From Xylocopa sonorina (taxonomy: Eukaryota > Arthropoda > Insecta > Hymenoptera > Apidae), in assembly GCF_050948175.1 (NCBI RefSeq), contig NW_027490092.1, forward strand, positions 3,596,001 through 3,660,000: a DNA stretch of 64,000 bases. The letters run 5' to 3'. The stretch's first letter is position 1. Each line of letters opens with the position of its first letter. The notes beneath the pieces were generated by a model. It searched no databases, was not told the DNA's origin, and was given only the letters and a program-made list of their open reading frames with translations. The position numbers and the translations under genes are program-made. Positions 1 to 12,537 of the stretch are shown here, in pieces.

Positions 1-622
1 TGCGACACTTCCTTGCAAAGAAATAGCGTTTGCAGATGTCTACGTATCGTAGCAATAGTGTTCTAATGCTTCTTAAAACGTGATTTCGCATCTCACTTCT
101 ATGTTTCATGGTAAGATATAATATGATTTGCGAAGTGTTATGTATTCCTCGTCTACACTTCAAATTAATGTAAATGCGACACTTCCTTGCAAGGAAATAG
201 CGTTTGCAGATGTCTACGTATCGAAGCAATAGAGTTCAAATGCTTCTTACAACGCGATATCGCATCTCATTTCTATGTTTCATGGTAAGATATAATATGA
301 CTTGCGAAGTGTTATGTATTCCTCGTCTACACATCAAATGAATGTAAATGCGACACTTCATTGCAAGGAAATAGCGTTTGCAGATGTCTACGTATCGTAG
401 CAATGGATTTCTGACGCTTCTTAGAACGCGATATCGCATCTCATTTCCATGTTTCATGGTAAGATATAATATGATTTGCGATGTGTCATGTTATCCTCGT
501 CTACACTTCAAATGAATGTAAATGCGACACTTCCTTGCAAGGTAATAGCGTTTGCAGATGCCTACGTATCGAAGCAATAGGGTTCAAATGCTTCTTAAAA
601 CGAGATATTGCATCTCATATCT

Positions 623-674
623 ATGTTTCATGATAAGATGTAATATTCATTGCGCGATATCGCATCTCATTTCT
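623..674. repeat. 52-bp truncated monomer, copy 1
   Basis: The distance between consecutive ATGTTTCATG landmarks is 52 bp instead of 174 bp. The junction ATTCATTGCG|CGATATCGC joins the start of a GATAAGATGTAATATTCATT-type monomer to the end of another, removing 122 bp. The two parental contexts share only 2 bp (CG) at the junction. The deletion is not a multiple of three. Confidence 0.97.
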
Positions 675-1370
675 ATGTTTCATGGTAAGATATAATTTGA
701 TTTGCGAAGTGTTATGTATTCCTCGTCTACACATCAAATGAATGTAAATGCGACACTTCCTTGCAAGGAAATAGCGTTTGCAGATGTCTACGTATCGTAG
801 CAGTGGATTTCTGATGCTTCTTAGAACGCGATATCGCATCACATTTCCATGTTTCATGGTAAGATATAATATGATTTGCGAAGTGTCATGTATTCCTCGT
901 CTACACTTCAAATGAATGTAAATGCGACACTTCCTTGCAAGGAAATAGCGTTTGCAGATGTCTACGTATCGTAGCAATGGATTTCTGATGCTTCTTAGAA
1001 CGCGATATCGCATCTCATTTCCATGTTTCATGGTAAGATATAATATGATTTGCGAAGTGTCATGTATTCCTCGTCTACACTTCAAATGAATGTAAATGCG
1101 ACACTTCCTTGCAAGGAAATAGCGTTTGCAGATGCCTACGTATCGTAGCAATGGATTTCTGACGCTTCTTAGAACGCGATATCGCATCTCATTTCCATGT
1201 TTCATGGTAAGATATAATATGATTTGCGATGTGTCATGTTATCCTCGTCTACACTTCAAATGAATGTAAATGCGACACTTCCTTGCAAGGTAATAGCGTT
1301 TGCAGATGCCTACGTATCGAAGCAATAGGGTTCAAATGCTTCTTAAAACGAGATATTGCATCTCATATCT

Positions 1371-1422
1371 ATGTTTCATGATAAGATGTAATATTCATTG
1401 CGCGATATCGCATCTCATTTCT
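1371..1422. repeat. 52-bp truncated monomer, copy 2
   Basis: It has the same junction as copy 1 and lies exactly 748 bp downstream of it. It belongs to the local 748-bp duplication inside unit 1. Confidence 0.97.
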
Positions 1423-3062
1423 ATGTTTCATGGTAAGATATAATTTGATTTGCGAAGTGTTATGTATTCCTCGTCTACACATCAAATGAATGTAAATGCG
1501 ACACTTCCTTGCAAGGAAATAGCGTTTGCAGATGTCTACGTATCGTAGCAGTGGATTTCTGATGCTTCTTAGAACGCGATATCGCATCACATTTCCATGT
1601 TTCATGGTAAGATATAATATGATTTGCGAAGTGTCATGTATTCCTCGTCTACACTTCAAATGAATGTAAATGCGACACTTCCTTGCAAGGAAATAGCGTT
1701 TGCAGATGTCTACGTATCGTAGCAATGGATTTCTGATGCTTCTTAGAACGCGATATCGCATCTCATTTCCATGTTTCATGGTAAGATATAATATGATTTG
1801 CGAAGTGTCATGTATTCCTCGTCTACACTTCAAATGAATGTAAATGCGACACTTCCTTGCAAGGAAATAGCGTTTGCAGATGCCTACGTATCGAAGCAAT
1901 AGAGTTCAAATGCTTCTTAAAACGAGATATTGCAACTCATATCTATGTTTCATGATAAGATATAATATACATTGCGAAGTGTTATGCATTCCTCGTCTAC
2001 GATTCAAATGAATGTAAATGCGACACTTCCTTGCAAGGAAATATAGTTTGCAGATGTCTACGTATTGTAGCAATAGTGTTCTAATGCTTCTTAATACGTG
2101 ATATCGCATCCCATTTCTATGTTTCATGGTAAGATATAATATGATTTGCGAAGAGTTATGTATTCCCCGTCTACACTTCAAATGAATGTAAATGCGACAC
2201 TTCCTTGCAAGGAAATAGCGTTTGCAGATGCCTACGTATCGAAGCAATAGAGTTCATATGCTTCTTAAAACGAGATATTGCATCTCATATCTATGTTTCA
2301 TGATAAGATATAATATACATTGCGAAGTGTTATGCATTCCTCGTCTACGATTCAAATGAATGTAAATGCGACACTTCCTTGCAAGGAAATATAGTTTGCA
2401 GATGTCTACGTATCGTAGCAATAGTGTTCTAATGCTTCTTAAAACGTGATATCGCATCTCATTTCTATGTTTCATGGTAAGATATAATATGATTTGCGAA
2501 GAGTTATGTATTCCCCGTCTACACTTCAAACGAATGTAAATGTGACACTTCCTTGCATGGAAATAGCGTTTGCAGATGCCTACGTATCGAAGCAATAGAG
2601 TTCAAATGCTTCTTAAAGCGAGATATTGCATCTCATATCTATGTTTCATGATAAGATGTAATATTCATTGCGAAGTGTTATGCATTCCTCGTCCACACAT
2701 CAAATGAATGTAAATGCGACACTTCCTTGCAAGGAAATAGCGTTTGCAGATGTCTACGTATCGTAGCAATGGATTTCTGATGCTTCTTAGAACGCGATAT
2801 CGCATCTCATTTCTATGTTTCATGGTAAGATATAATATGATTTGCGAAGTATCATGTATTCCTCGTCTACACTTCAAATGAATGTAAATGCGACACTTCC
2901 TTGTTAGGAAGTAGCGTCTGCAGATGTCTAGGTATCGTAGCAATAGTGTTCTAATGCGTCTTAAAACGAGATATTGCATCTCATATCTATGTTTCATGAT
3001 AAGATATAATATGATTTGCGAAGTGTTATGCATTCCTCGTCTACGATTCAAATGAATGTAAA

Positions 3063-5550
3063 TGCGACACTTCCTTGCAAAGAAATAGCGTTTGCAGATG
3101 TCTACGTATCGTAGCAATAGTGTTCTAATGCTTCTTAAAACGTGATTTCGCATCTCACTTCTATGTTTCATGGTAAGATATAATATGATTTGCGAAGTGT
3201 TATGTATTCCTCGTCTACACTTCAAATTAATGTAAATGCGACACTTCCTTGCAAGGAAATAGCGTTTGCAGATGTCTACGTATCGAAGCAATAGAGTTCA
3301 AATGCTTCTTACAACGCGATATCGCATCTCATTTCTATGTTTCATGGTAAGATATAATATGATTTGCGAAGTGTTATGTATTCCTCGTCTACACATCAAA
3401 TGAATGTAAATGCGACACTTCATTGCAAGGAAATAGCGTTTGCAGATGTCTACGTATCGTAGCAATGGATTTCTGACGCTTCTTAGAACGCGATATCGCA
3501 TCTCATTTCCATGTTTCATGGTAAGATATAATATGATTTGCGATGTGTCATGTTATCCTCGTCTACACTTCAAATGAATGTAAATGCGACACTTCCTTGC
3601 AAGGTAATAGCGTTTGCAGATGCCTACGTATCGAAGCAATAGAGTTCAAATGCTTCTTAAAACGAGATATTGCATCTCATATCTATGTTTCATGATAAGA
3701 TGTAATATTCATTGCGCGATATCGCATCTCATTTCTATGTTTCATGGTAAGATATAATTTGATTTGCGAAGTGTTATGTATTCCTCGTCTACACATCAAA
3801 TGAATGTAAATGCGACACTTCCTTGCAAGGAAATAGCGTTTGCAGATGTCTACGTATCGTAGCAGTGCATTTCTGATGCTTCTTAGAACGCGATATCGCA
3901 TCTCATTTCTATGTTTCATGGTAAGATATAATTTGATTTGCGAAGTGTTATGTATTCCTCGTCTACACATCAAATGAATGTAAATGCGACACTTCCTTGC
4001 AAGGAAATAGCGTTTGCAGATGTCTACGTATCGTAGCAGTGGATTTCTGATGCTTCTTAGAACGCGATATCGCATCACATTTCCATGTTTCATGGTAAGA
4101 TATAATATGATTTGCGAAGTGTCATGTATTCCTCGTCTACACTTCAAATGAATGTAAATGCGACACTTCCTTGCAAGGAAATAGCGTTTGCAGATGTCTA
4201 CGTATCGTAGCAATGGATTTCTGATGCTTCTTAGAACGCGATATCGCATCTCATTTCCATGTTTCATGGTAAGATATAATATGATTTGCGAAGTGTCATG
4301 TATTCCTCGTCTACACTTCAAATGAATGTAAATGCGACACTTCCTTGCAAGGAAATAGCGTTTGCAGATGCCTACGTATCGAAGCAATAGAGTTCAAATG
4401 CTTCTTAAAACGAGATATTGCAACTCATATCTATGTTTCATGATAAGATATAATATACATTGCGAAGTGTTATGCATTCCTCGTCTACGATTCAAATGAA
4501 TGTAAATGCGACACTTCCTTGCAAGGAAATATAGTTTGCAGATGTCTACGTATTGTAGCAATAGTGTTCTAATGCTTCTTAATACGTGATATCGCATCCC
4601 ATTTCTATGTTTCATGGTAAGATATAATATGATTTGCGAAGAGTTATGTATTCCCCGTCTACACTTCAAATGAATGTAAATGCGACACTTCCTTGCAAGG
4701 AAATAGCGTTTGCAGATGCCTACGTATCGAAGCAATAGAGTTCATATGCTTCTTAAAACGAGATATTGCATCTCATATCTATGTTTCATGATAAGATATA
4801 ATATACATTGCGAAGTGTTATGCATTCCTCGTCTACGATTCAAATGAATGTAAATGCGACACTTCCTTGCAAGGAAATATAGTTTGCAGATGTCTACGTA
4901 TCGTAGCAATAGTGTTCTAATGCTTCTTAAAACGTGATATCGCATCTCATTTCTATGTTTCATGGTAAGATATAATATGATTTGCGAAGAGTTATGTATT
5001 CCCCGTCTACACTTCAAACGAATGTAAATGTGACACTTCCTTGCATGGAAATAGCGTTTGCAGATGCCTACGTATCGAAGCAATAGAGTTCAAATGCTTC
5101 TTAAAGCGAGATATTGCATCTCATATCTATGTTTCATGATAAGATGTAATATTCATTGCGAAGTGTTATGCATTCCTCGTCCACACATCAAATGAATGTA
5201 AATGCGACACTTCCTTGCAAGGAAATAGCGTTTGCAGATGTCTACGTATCGTAGCAATGGATTTCTGATGCTTCTTAGAACGCGATATCGCATCTCATTT
5301 CTATGTTTCATGGTAAGATATAATATGATTTGCGAAGTATCATGTATTCCTCGTCTACACTTCAAATGAATGTAAATGCGACACTTCCTTGTTAGGAAGT
5401 AGCGTCTGCAGATGTCTAGGTATCGTAGCAATAGTGTTCTAATGCGTCTTAAAACGAGATATTGCATCTCATATCTATGTTTCATGATAAGATATAATAT
5501 GATTTGCGAAGTGTTATGCATTCCTCGTCTACGATTCAAATGAATGTAAA
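3063..5550. repeat. Domain 1 higher-order unit 2 (2,488 bp)
   Basis: This is the shortest copy of the domain 1 unit: 14 full monomers plus one 52-bp truncated monomer. It carries one extra monomer at about 3,890 to 4,063 relative to the matching part of unit 1. Both monomers there share the rare GTAGCAGTG variant, consistent with duplication of a single monomer. Both tandem 348-bp dimers (about 4,394 to 5,083) are retained. Confidence 0.9.
3685..3736. repeat. 52-bp truncated monomer, copy 3
   Basis: The junction ATTGCGCGATATCG is identical to the other copies, and this one marks higher-order unit 2. The shared junction shows descent from a single deletion event. Confidence 0.97.
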
Positions 5551-8500
5551 TGCGACACTTCCTTGCAAAGAAATAGCGTTTGCAGATGTCTACGTATCGT
5601 AGCAATAGTGTTCTAATGCTTCTTAAAACGTGATTTCGCACCTCACTTCTATGTTTCATGGTAAGATATAATATGATTTGCGAAGTGTTATGTATTCCTC
5701 GTCTACACTTCAAATTAATGTAAATGCGACACTTCCTTGCAAGGAAATAGCGTTTGCAGATGTCTACGTATCGAAGCAATAGAGTTCAAATGCTTCTTAC
5801 AACGCGATATCGCATCTCATTTCTATGTTTCATGGTAAGATATAATATGATTTGCGAAGTGTTATGTATTCCTCGTCTACACATCAAATGAATGTAAATG
5901 CGACACTTCATTGCAAGGAAATAGCGTTTGCAGATGTCTACGTATCGTAGCAATGGATTTCTGACGCTTCTTAGAACGCGATATCGCATCTCATTTCCAT
6001 GTTTCATGGTAAGATATAATATGATTTGCGATGTGTCATGTTATCCTCGTCTACACTTCAAATGAATGTAAATGCGACACTTCCTTGCAAGGTAATAGCG
6101 TTTGCAGATGCCTACGTATCGAAGCAATAGAGTTCAAATGCTTCTTAAAACGAGATATTGCATCTCATATCTATGTTTCATGATAAGATGTAATATTCAT
6201 TGCGCGATATCGCATCTCATTTCTATGTTTCATGGTAAGATATAATTTGATTTGCGAAGTGTTATGTATTCCTCGTCTACACATCAAATGCATGTAAATG
6301 CGACACTTCCTTGCAAGGAAATAGCGTTTGCAGATGTCTACGTATCGTAGCAGTGCATTTCTGATGCTTCTTAGAACGCGATATCGCATCACATTTCCAT
6401 GTTTCATGGTAAGATATAATATGATTTGCGAAGTGTCATGTATTCCTCGTCTACACTTCAAATGAATGTAAATGCGACACTTCCTTGCAAGGAAATAGCG
6501 TTTGCAGATGTCTACGTATCGTAGCAATGGATTTCTGATGCTTCTTAGAACGCGATATCGCATCTCATTTCCATGTTTTATGGTAAGATATAATATGATT
6601 TGCGAAGTGTCATGTATTCCTCGTCTACACTTCAAATGAATGTAAATGCGACACTTCCTTGCAAGGAAATAGCGTTTGCAGATGCCTACGTATCGAAGCA
6701 ATAGAGTTCAAATGCTTCTTAAAACGAGATATTGCAACTCATATCTATGTTTCATGATAAGATATAATATACATTGCGAAGTGTTATGCATTCCTCGTCT
6801 ACGATTCAAATGAATGTAAATGCGACACTTCCTTGCAAGGAAATATAGTTTGCAGATGTCTACGTGTCGTAGCAATAGTGTTCTAATGCTTCTTAATACG
6901 TGATATCGCATCCCATTTCTATGTTTCATGGTAAGATATAATATGATTTGCGAAGTGTTATGTATTCCTCGTCTGCACTTCAAATGAATGTAAATGCGAC
7001 ACTTCCTTGCAAGGAAATAGCGTTTGCAGATGCCTACGTATCGAAGCAATAGAGTTCAAATGCTTCTTAGAGCGAGATATTGCATCTCATATATATGATT
7101 CATGATAAGATGTAATATTCATTGCGAAGTGTTATGCATTCCTCGTCTACACATCAAATGAATGTAAATGCGACACTTCCTTGCAAGGAAATAGCGTCTG
7201 CAGATGTCTACGTATCGTAGCAATGGATTTCTGATGCTTCTTAGACCGCGATATCGCATCTCATTTCTATGTTTCATGGTAAGACATAATATGATTTGCG
7301 AAGTGTCATGCATTCCTCGTCTACACTTCAAATGAATGTAAATGCGACACTTCCTTGCAAGGAAATAGCGTTTGCAGGTGTCTACGTGTCGTAGCAATAG
7401 AGTTCTAATGCTTCTTAAAACGCGATATCGCATCTCATTACTATGTTTCATGGTAAGATATAATAAGATTTGCGAAGTGTCATGTATTCCTCGTCTACAC
7501 TTCAAATGAATGTGAATGCGACACTTGCTCGCTAGGAAATAGCGTTTGCAGATGTCTAGGTATCGTAGCAATAGTGTTCTAATGCTTTTTAAAACGCGAT
7601 ATCGCATCTCATTTCTATGTTTCATGGTAAGATGTAATATGATTTGCGAAGTGTTATGTATTCCTCGTCTACACTTCAAATCAATGTAAATACGGCACTT
7701 CCTTGCAAGGAAATAGCGTTTGCAGATGTCTACCTATCGTAGCAATAGTGTTCTAATGCTTCTTAAAACGCGATATCGCATCTCATTTCTATGTATCATG
7801 GTAAGATATAATATTCATTGCGAAGTGTTATGCATTCCTCGTCTACGATTCAAATGAAAGTAAATGCGACACTTCCTTGCAAGGAAATAGCGTTTGCAGA
7901 TGCCTACGTATCGAAGCAATAGAGTTCAAATGCTTCTTAAAACGAGATATTGCAACTCATATCTATGTTCCATGATAAGATATAATATACATTGCGAAGT
8001 GTTATGCATTCCTCGTCTACGATTCAAATGAATGTAAATGCGACACTTCCTTGCAAGGAAATATAGTTTGCAGATGTCTACGTATCGTAGCAATAGTGTT
8101 CTAATGCTTCTTAAAACGTGATATCGCATCTCATTTCTATGTTTCATGGTAAGATATAATATGATTTGCGAAGAGTTATGTATTCCCCGTCTACACTTCA
8201 AACGAATGTAAATGTGACACTTCCTTGCATGGAAATAGCGTTTGCAGATGCCTACGTATCGAAGCAATAGAGTTCAAATGCTTCTTAAAGCGAGATATTG
8301 CATCTCATATCTATGTTTCATGATAAGATGTAATATTCATTGCGAAGTGTTATGCATTCCTCGTCCACACATCAAATGAATGTAAATGCGACACTTCCTT
8401 GCAAGGAAATAGCGTTTGCAGATGTCTACGTATCGTAGCAATGGATTTCTGATGCTTCTTAGAACGCGATATCGCATCTCATTTCTATGTTTCATGGTAA

Positions 8501-8734
8501 GATATAATATGATTTGCGAAGTATCATGTATTCCTCGTCTACACTTCAAATGAATGTAAATGCGACACTTCCTTGCTAGGAAGTAGCGTCTGCAGATGTC
8601 TAGGTATCGTAGCAATAGTGTTCTAATGCGTCTTAAAACGAGATATTGCATCTCATATCTATGTTTCATGATAAGATATAATATGATTTGCGAAGTGTTA
8701 TGCATTCCTCGTCTACGATTCAAATGAATGTAAA
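5551..8734. repeat. Domain 1 higher-order unit 3 (3,184 bp)
   Basis: The unit holds 18 full monomers plus one 52-bp truncated monomer. It lacks the single-monomer duplication of unit 2. It contains a five-monomer block (about 7,060 to 7,925) that is absent from units 1 and 2 but present in unit 4 at an offset of 3,184 bp. That block carries distinctive variants such as CTTAGACCGCG and CACTTGCTCGCTAGG. Units 3 and 4 are therefore the closest pair in this domain. Confidence 0.9.
6173..6224. repeat. 52-bp truncated monomer, copy 4
   Basis: The junction is identical to the other copies. It lies 2,488 bp after copy 3 and marks unit 3. Confidence 0.97.
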
Positions 8735-11075
8735 TGCGACACTTCCTTGCAAAGAAATAGCGTTTGCAGATGTCTACGTATCGTAGCAATAGTGTTCTAA
8801 TGCTTCTTAAAACGTGATTTCGCATCTCACTTCTATGTTTCATGGTAAGATATAATATGATTTGCGAAGTGTTATGTATTCCTCGTCTACACTTCAAATT
8901 AATGTAAATGCGACACTTCCTTGCAAGGAAATAGCGTTTGCAGATGTCTACGTATCGAAGCAATAGAGTTCAAATGCTTCTTACAACGCGATATCGCATC
9001 TCATTTCTATGTTTCATGGTAAGATATAATATGATTTGCGAAGTGTTATGTATTCCTCGTCTACACATCAAATGAATGTAAATGCGACACTTCATTGCAA
9101 GGAAATAGCGTTTGCAGATGTCTACGTATCGTAGCAATGGATTTCTGACGCTTCTTAGAACGCGATATCGCATCTCATTTCCATGTTTCATGGTAAGATA
9201 TAATATGATTTGCGATGTGTCATGTTATCCTCGTCTACACTTCAAATGAATGTAAATGCGACACTTCCTTGCAAGGTAATAGCGTTTGCAGATGCCTACG
9301 TATCGAAGCAATAGAGTTCAAATGCTTCTTAAAACGAGATATTGCATCTCATATCTATGTTTCATGATAAGATGTAATATTCATTGCGCGATATCGCATC
9401 TCATTTCTATGTTTCATGGTAAGATATAATTTGATTTGCGAAGTGTTATGTATTCCTCGTCTACACATCAAATGAATGTAAATGCGACACTTCCTTGCAA
9501 GGAAATAGCGTTTGCAGATGTCTACGTATCGTAGCAGTGCATTTCTGATGCTTCTTAGAACGCGATATCGCATCACATTTCCATGTTTCATGGTAAGATA
9601 TAATATGATTTGCGAAGTGTCATGTATTCCTCGTCTACACTTCAAATGAATGTAAATGCGACACTTCCTTGCAAGGAAATAGCGTTTGCAGATGTCTACG
9701 TATCGTAGCAATGGATTTCTGATGCTTCTTAGAACGCGATATCGCATCTCATTTCCATGTTTTATGGTAAGATATAATATGATTTGCGAAGTGTCATGTA
9801 TTCCTCGTCTACACTTCAAATGAATGTAAATGCGACACTTCCTTGCAAGGAAATAGCGTTTGCAGATGCCTACGTATCGAAGCAATAGAGTTCAAATGCT
9901 TCTTAAAACGAGATATTGCAACTCATATCTATGTTTCATGATAAGATATAGTATACATTGCGGAGTGTTATGCATTCCTCGTCTACGATTCAAATGAATG
10001 TAAATGCGACACTTCCTTGCAAGGAAATAGCGTTTGCAGATGTCTACGTATCGTAGCAATGGATTTCTGATGCTTCTTAGAACGCGATATCGCATCTCAT
10101 TTCCATGTTTTATGGTAAGATATAATATGATTTGCGAAGTGTCATGTATTCCTCGTCTACACTTCAAATGAATGTAAATGCGACACTTCCTTGCAAGGTA
10201 ATAGCGTTTGCAGATGCCTACGTATCGAAGCAATAGAGTTCAAATGCTTCTTAGAGCGAGATATTGCATCTCATATCTATGATTCATGATAAGATGTAAT
10301 ATTCATTGCGAAGTGTTATGCATTCCTCGTCTACACATCAAATGAATGTAAATGCGACACTTCCTTGCAAGGAAATAGCGTCTGCAGATGTCTACGTATC
10401 GTAGCAATGGATTTCTGATGCTTCTTAGACCGCGATATCGCATCTCATTTCTATGTTTCATGGTAAGACATAATATGATTTGCGAAGTGTCATGCATTCC
10501 TCGTCTACACTTCAAATGAATGTAAATGCGACACTTCCTTGCAAGGAAATAGCGTTTGCAGGTGTCTACGTGTCGTAGCAATAGAGTTCTAATGCTTCTT
10601 AAAACGCGATATCGCATCTCATTACTATGTTTCATGGTAAGATATAATAAGATTTGCGAAGTGTCATGTATTCCTCGTCTACACTTCAAATGAATGTGAA
10701 TGCGACACTTGCTCGCTAGGAAATAGCGTTTGCAGATGTCTAGGTATCGTAGCAATAGTGTTCTAATGCTTCTTAAAACGCGATATCGCATCTCATTTCT
10801 ATGTTTCATGGTAAGATGTAATATGATTTGCGAAGTGTTATGTATTCCTCGTCTACACTTCAAATCAATGTAAATACGGCACTTCCTTGCAAGGAAATAG
10901 CGTTTGCAGATGTCTACCTATCGTAGCAATAGTGTTCTAATGCTTCTTAAAACGCGATATCGCATCTCATTTCTATGTATCATGGTAAGATATAATATTC
11001 ATTGCGAAGTGTTATGCATTCCTCGTCTACGATTCAAATGAAAGTAAATGCGACACTTCCTTGCAAGGAAACAGC
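8735..11075. repeat. Domain 1 higher-order unit 4, partial
   Basis: The segment matches unit 3 at an offset of 3,184 bp through about 11,069. Unit 3 then continues with GGAAATAGCGTTTGCAGATG, while this copy has GGAAACAGCGATTGCAGATG and enters a different monomer series. It also has a local replacement at about 10,030 to 10,200, where monomers resemble those at 9,680 to 9,850. Its right edge is the boundary of domain 1. Confidence 0.85.
9357..9408. repeat. 52-bp truncated monomer, copy 5
   Basis: The junction is identical to the other copies. It lies 3,184 bp after copy 4 and marks unit 4. The truncated form is not seen downstream of here, so it is specific to domain 1. Confidence 0.97.
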
Positions 11076-12018
11076 GATTGCAGATGTCTACGTATCGTAG
11101 CAATAGAGTTCAAATGCTTCTTAAAACGCGATATCGCATCTCTTTTCTATGTTTCATGGTAAGATATAATATCATTTGCGAAGTGTTATGTATTCCTCGT
11201 CTACACCTCAAATGAATGTAAATGCGACACTTCCTTGCAAGGAAATAGCGTCTGCAGATGTCTACGTATCGTAACAATAGAGTTCTTATGATTCTTAGAA
11301 CGCTATATTGTATCTCATTTCTACGTTTGATGGTAAGATATAATTTGATTTGCGAAGTGTCATGTATTCCTCGTCTACACTTCAAATGAATGTAAATGCG
11401 ACACTTCCTTGTGAGGAAATAGCGTTTGCAGATGTCTACCTATCGTAGCAATAGAGTTCTAATGCTTCTTAAAACGCGATATCGCATCTCATTTCTATGT
11501 TTCATGGTAAGATATAATATGATTTGCGAAGTGTTATGTATTCCTCGTCTACACTTCAAATGAATGTGAATGCGACACTTCCTCGCTAGGAAATAGCGTT
11601 TGCAGATGTGTACGTATCGTAGCAATAGATTTCTAATGCTTCTTAAAGCGCGATATCGCATCTCATTTCTATGTTTCATGGTAAGATATAATATGATTTG
11701 CGAAGTGTCATGTATTCCTCGTCTACACTTCAAATGAATGTAAATGCGACACTTCCTTGCAAGGAATTAGCGTTTGCAAATGTCTACGTATCGTAGCAAT
11801 AGAGTTCTTATGATTCTTAAGACGCGATATCGCATCTCATTTCTGTGTTTCACGGTAAGATACAATATGATTTGCGAAATGTCATGTATTCCTCGTCTAC
11901 ACTTCAAATGAGTGTAAATGCGACTCTTCCTTGCTAGGAAATAGCGTCTGCAGATGTCTAGGTATCGTAGCAATAGAGTTCTAATGCTTCTTAAAACGCG
12001 ATATCGCATCTCATTTCT

Positions 12019-12191
12019 ATGTTTCATGGTAAGATATAATATGATTTGCGAAGTGTCATGTATTCCTCGTCTACACTTCAAATGAATGTAAATGCGACAC
12101 TTCTTGCAAGGAAATAGCGTTTCCAAATGTCTACCTATCGTAGCAATAGTGTTCTAATGCTTCTTAAAAAGCGATATCGCATCTCATTTCT
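12019..12191. repeat. 173-bp monomer (1-bp deletion)
   Basis: CACTTCTTGCAAGG replaces CACTTCCTTGCAAGG near 12,100, giving a 173-bp landmark interval. It shifts the minus-strand reading frame, which argues against coding function. Confidence 0.95.
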
Positions 12192-12365
12192 ATGTTTCAT
12201 GGTAAGATATAATATGATTTGCGAAGTGTTATGTATTCCTCGTCTACACTTCAAATGAATGTGAATGCGACTCTTCCTCGCTTGGAAATAGCGTCTGCAG
12301 ATGTCTAGGTATCGTAGCAATAGAGTTCTAATGCTTCTTAAAACGCGATATCGCATCTCATTTCT

Positions 12366-12537
12366 ATGTTTCATGGTAAGATATAATATGATTTGCGAAG
12401 TGTTATGTATTCCTCGTCTACACTTCAAATGAATGTAAATGCGACACTTCCATGTAAGGAAATAGCGCTTGCAGATGTCTACCTATCGTTGCAAGAGTTC
12501 TAATGCTTCTTAAAACGCGGTATAGCATCTCATATCT
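12366..12537. repeat. 172-bp monomer (2-bp deletion)
   Basis: GTTGCAAGAGTTC replaces GTAGCAATAGAGTTC near 12,490, giving a 172-bp landmark interval. This is a private change seen once in the window. Confidence 0.95.

Larger units (their letters stand above)
389..1890. repeat. 748-bp tandem duplication inside unit 1
   Basis: Sequence from about 389 to 1,136 recurs from about 1,137 to 1,890 at an offset of exactly 748 bp, which is four full monomers plus one 52-bp truncated monomer. The two copies look essentially identical by eye over this span. This is why unit 1 has two truncated monomers where the other units have one. Near-identity implies a very recent event or an assembly artefact. Confidence 0.85.
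1..3062. repeat. Domain 1 higher-order unit 1 (3,062 bp)
   Basis: The unit is delimited by the diagnostic string CCTTGCAAAGAAATAG, which recurs at the same place in units 2, 3 and 4 (unit starts 1, 3063, 5551, 8735). It holds 17 full monomers plus two 52-bp truncated monomers. It includes two tandem 348-bp dimers around 1,906 to 2,595, in which adjacent monomers alternate between two types. It differs from unit 2 by an internal 748-bp duplication and by lacking one extra monomer. The left edge is the window edge, so the true start of the unit may lie outside. Confidence 0.9.

Noticed and set aside
623..9408. The 52-bp intervals as separate short satellite units
   Set aside because: Both halves match the ordinary monomer and all five share one deletion junction, so they are truncated monomers carried within the higher-order unit.
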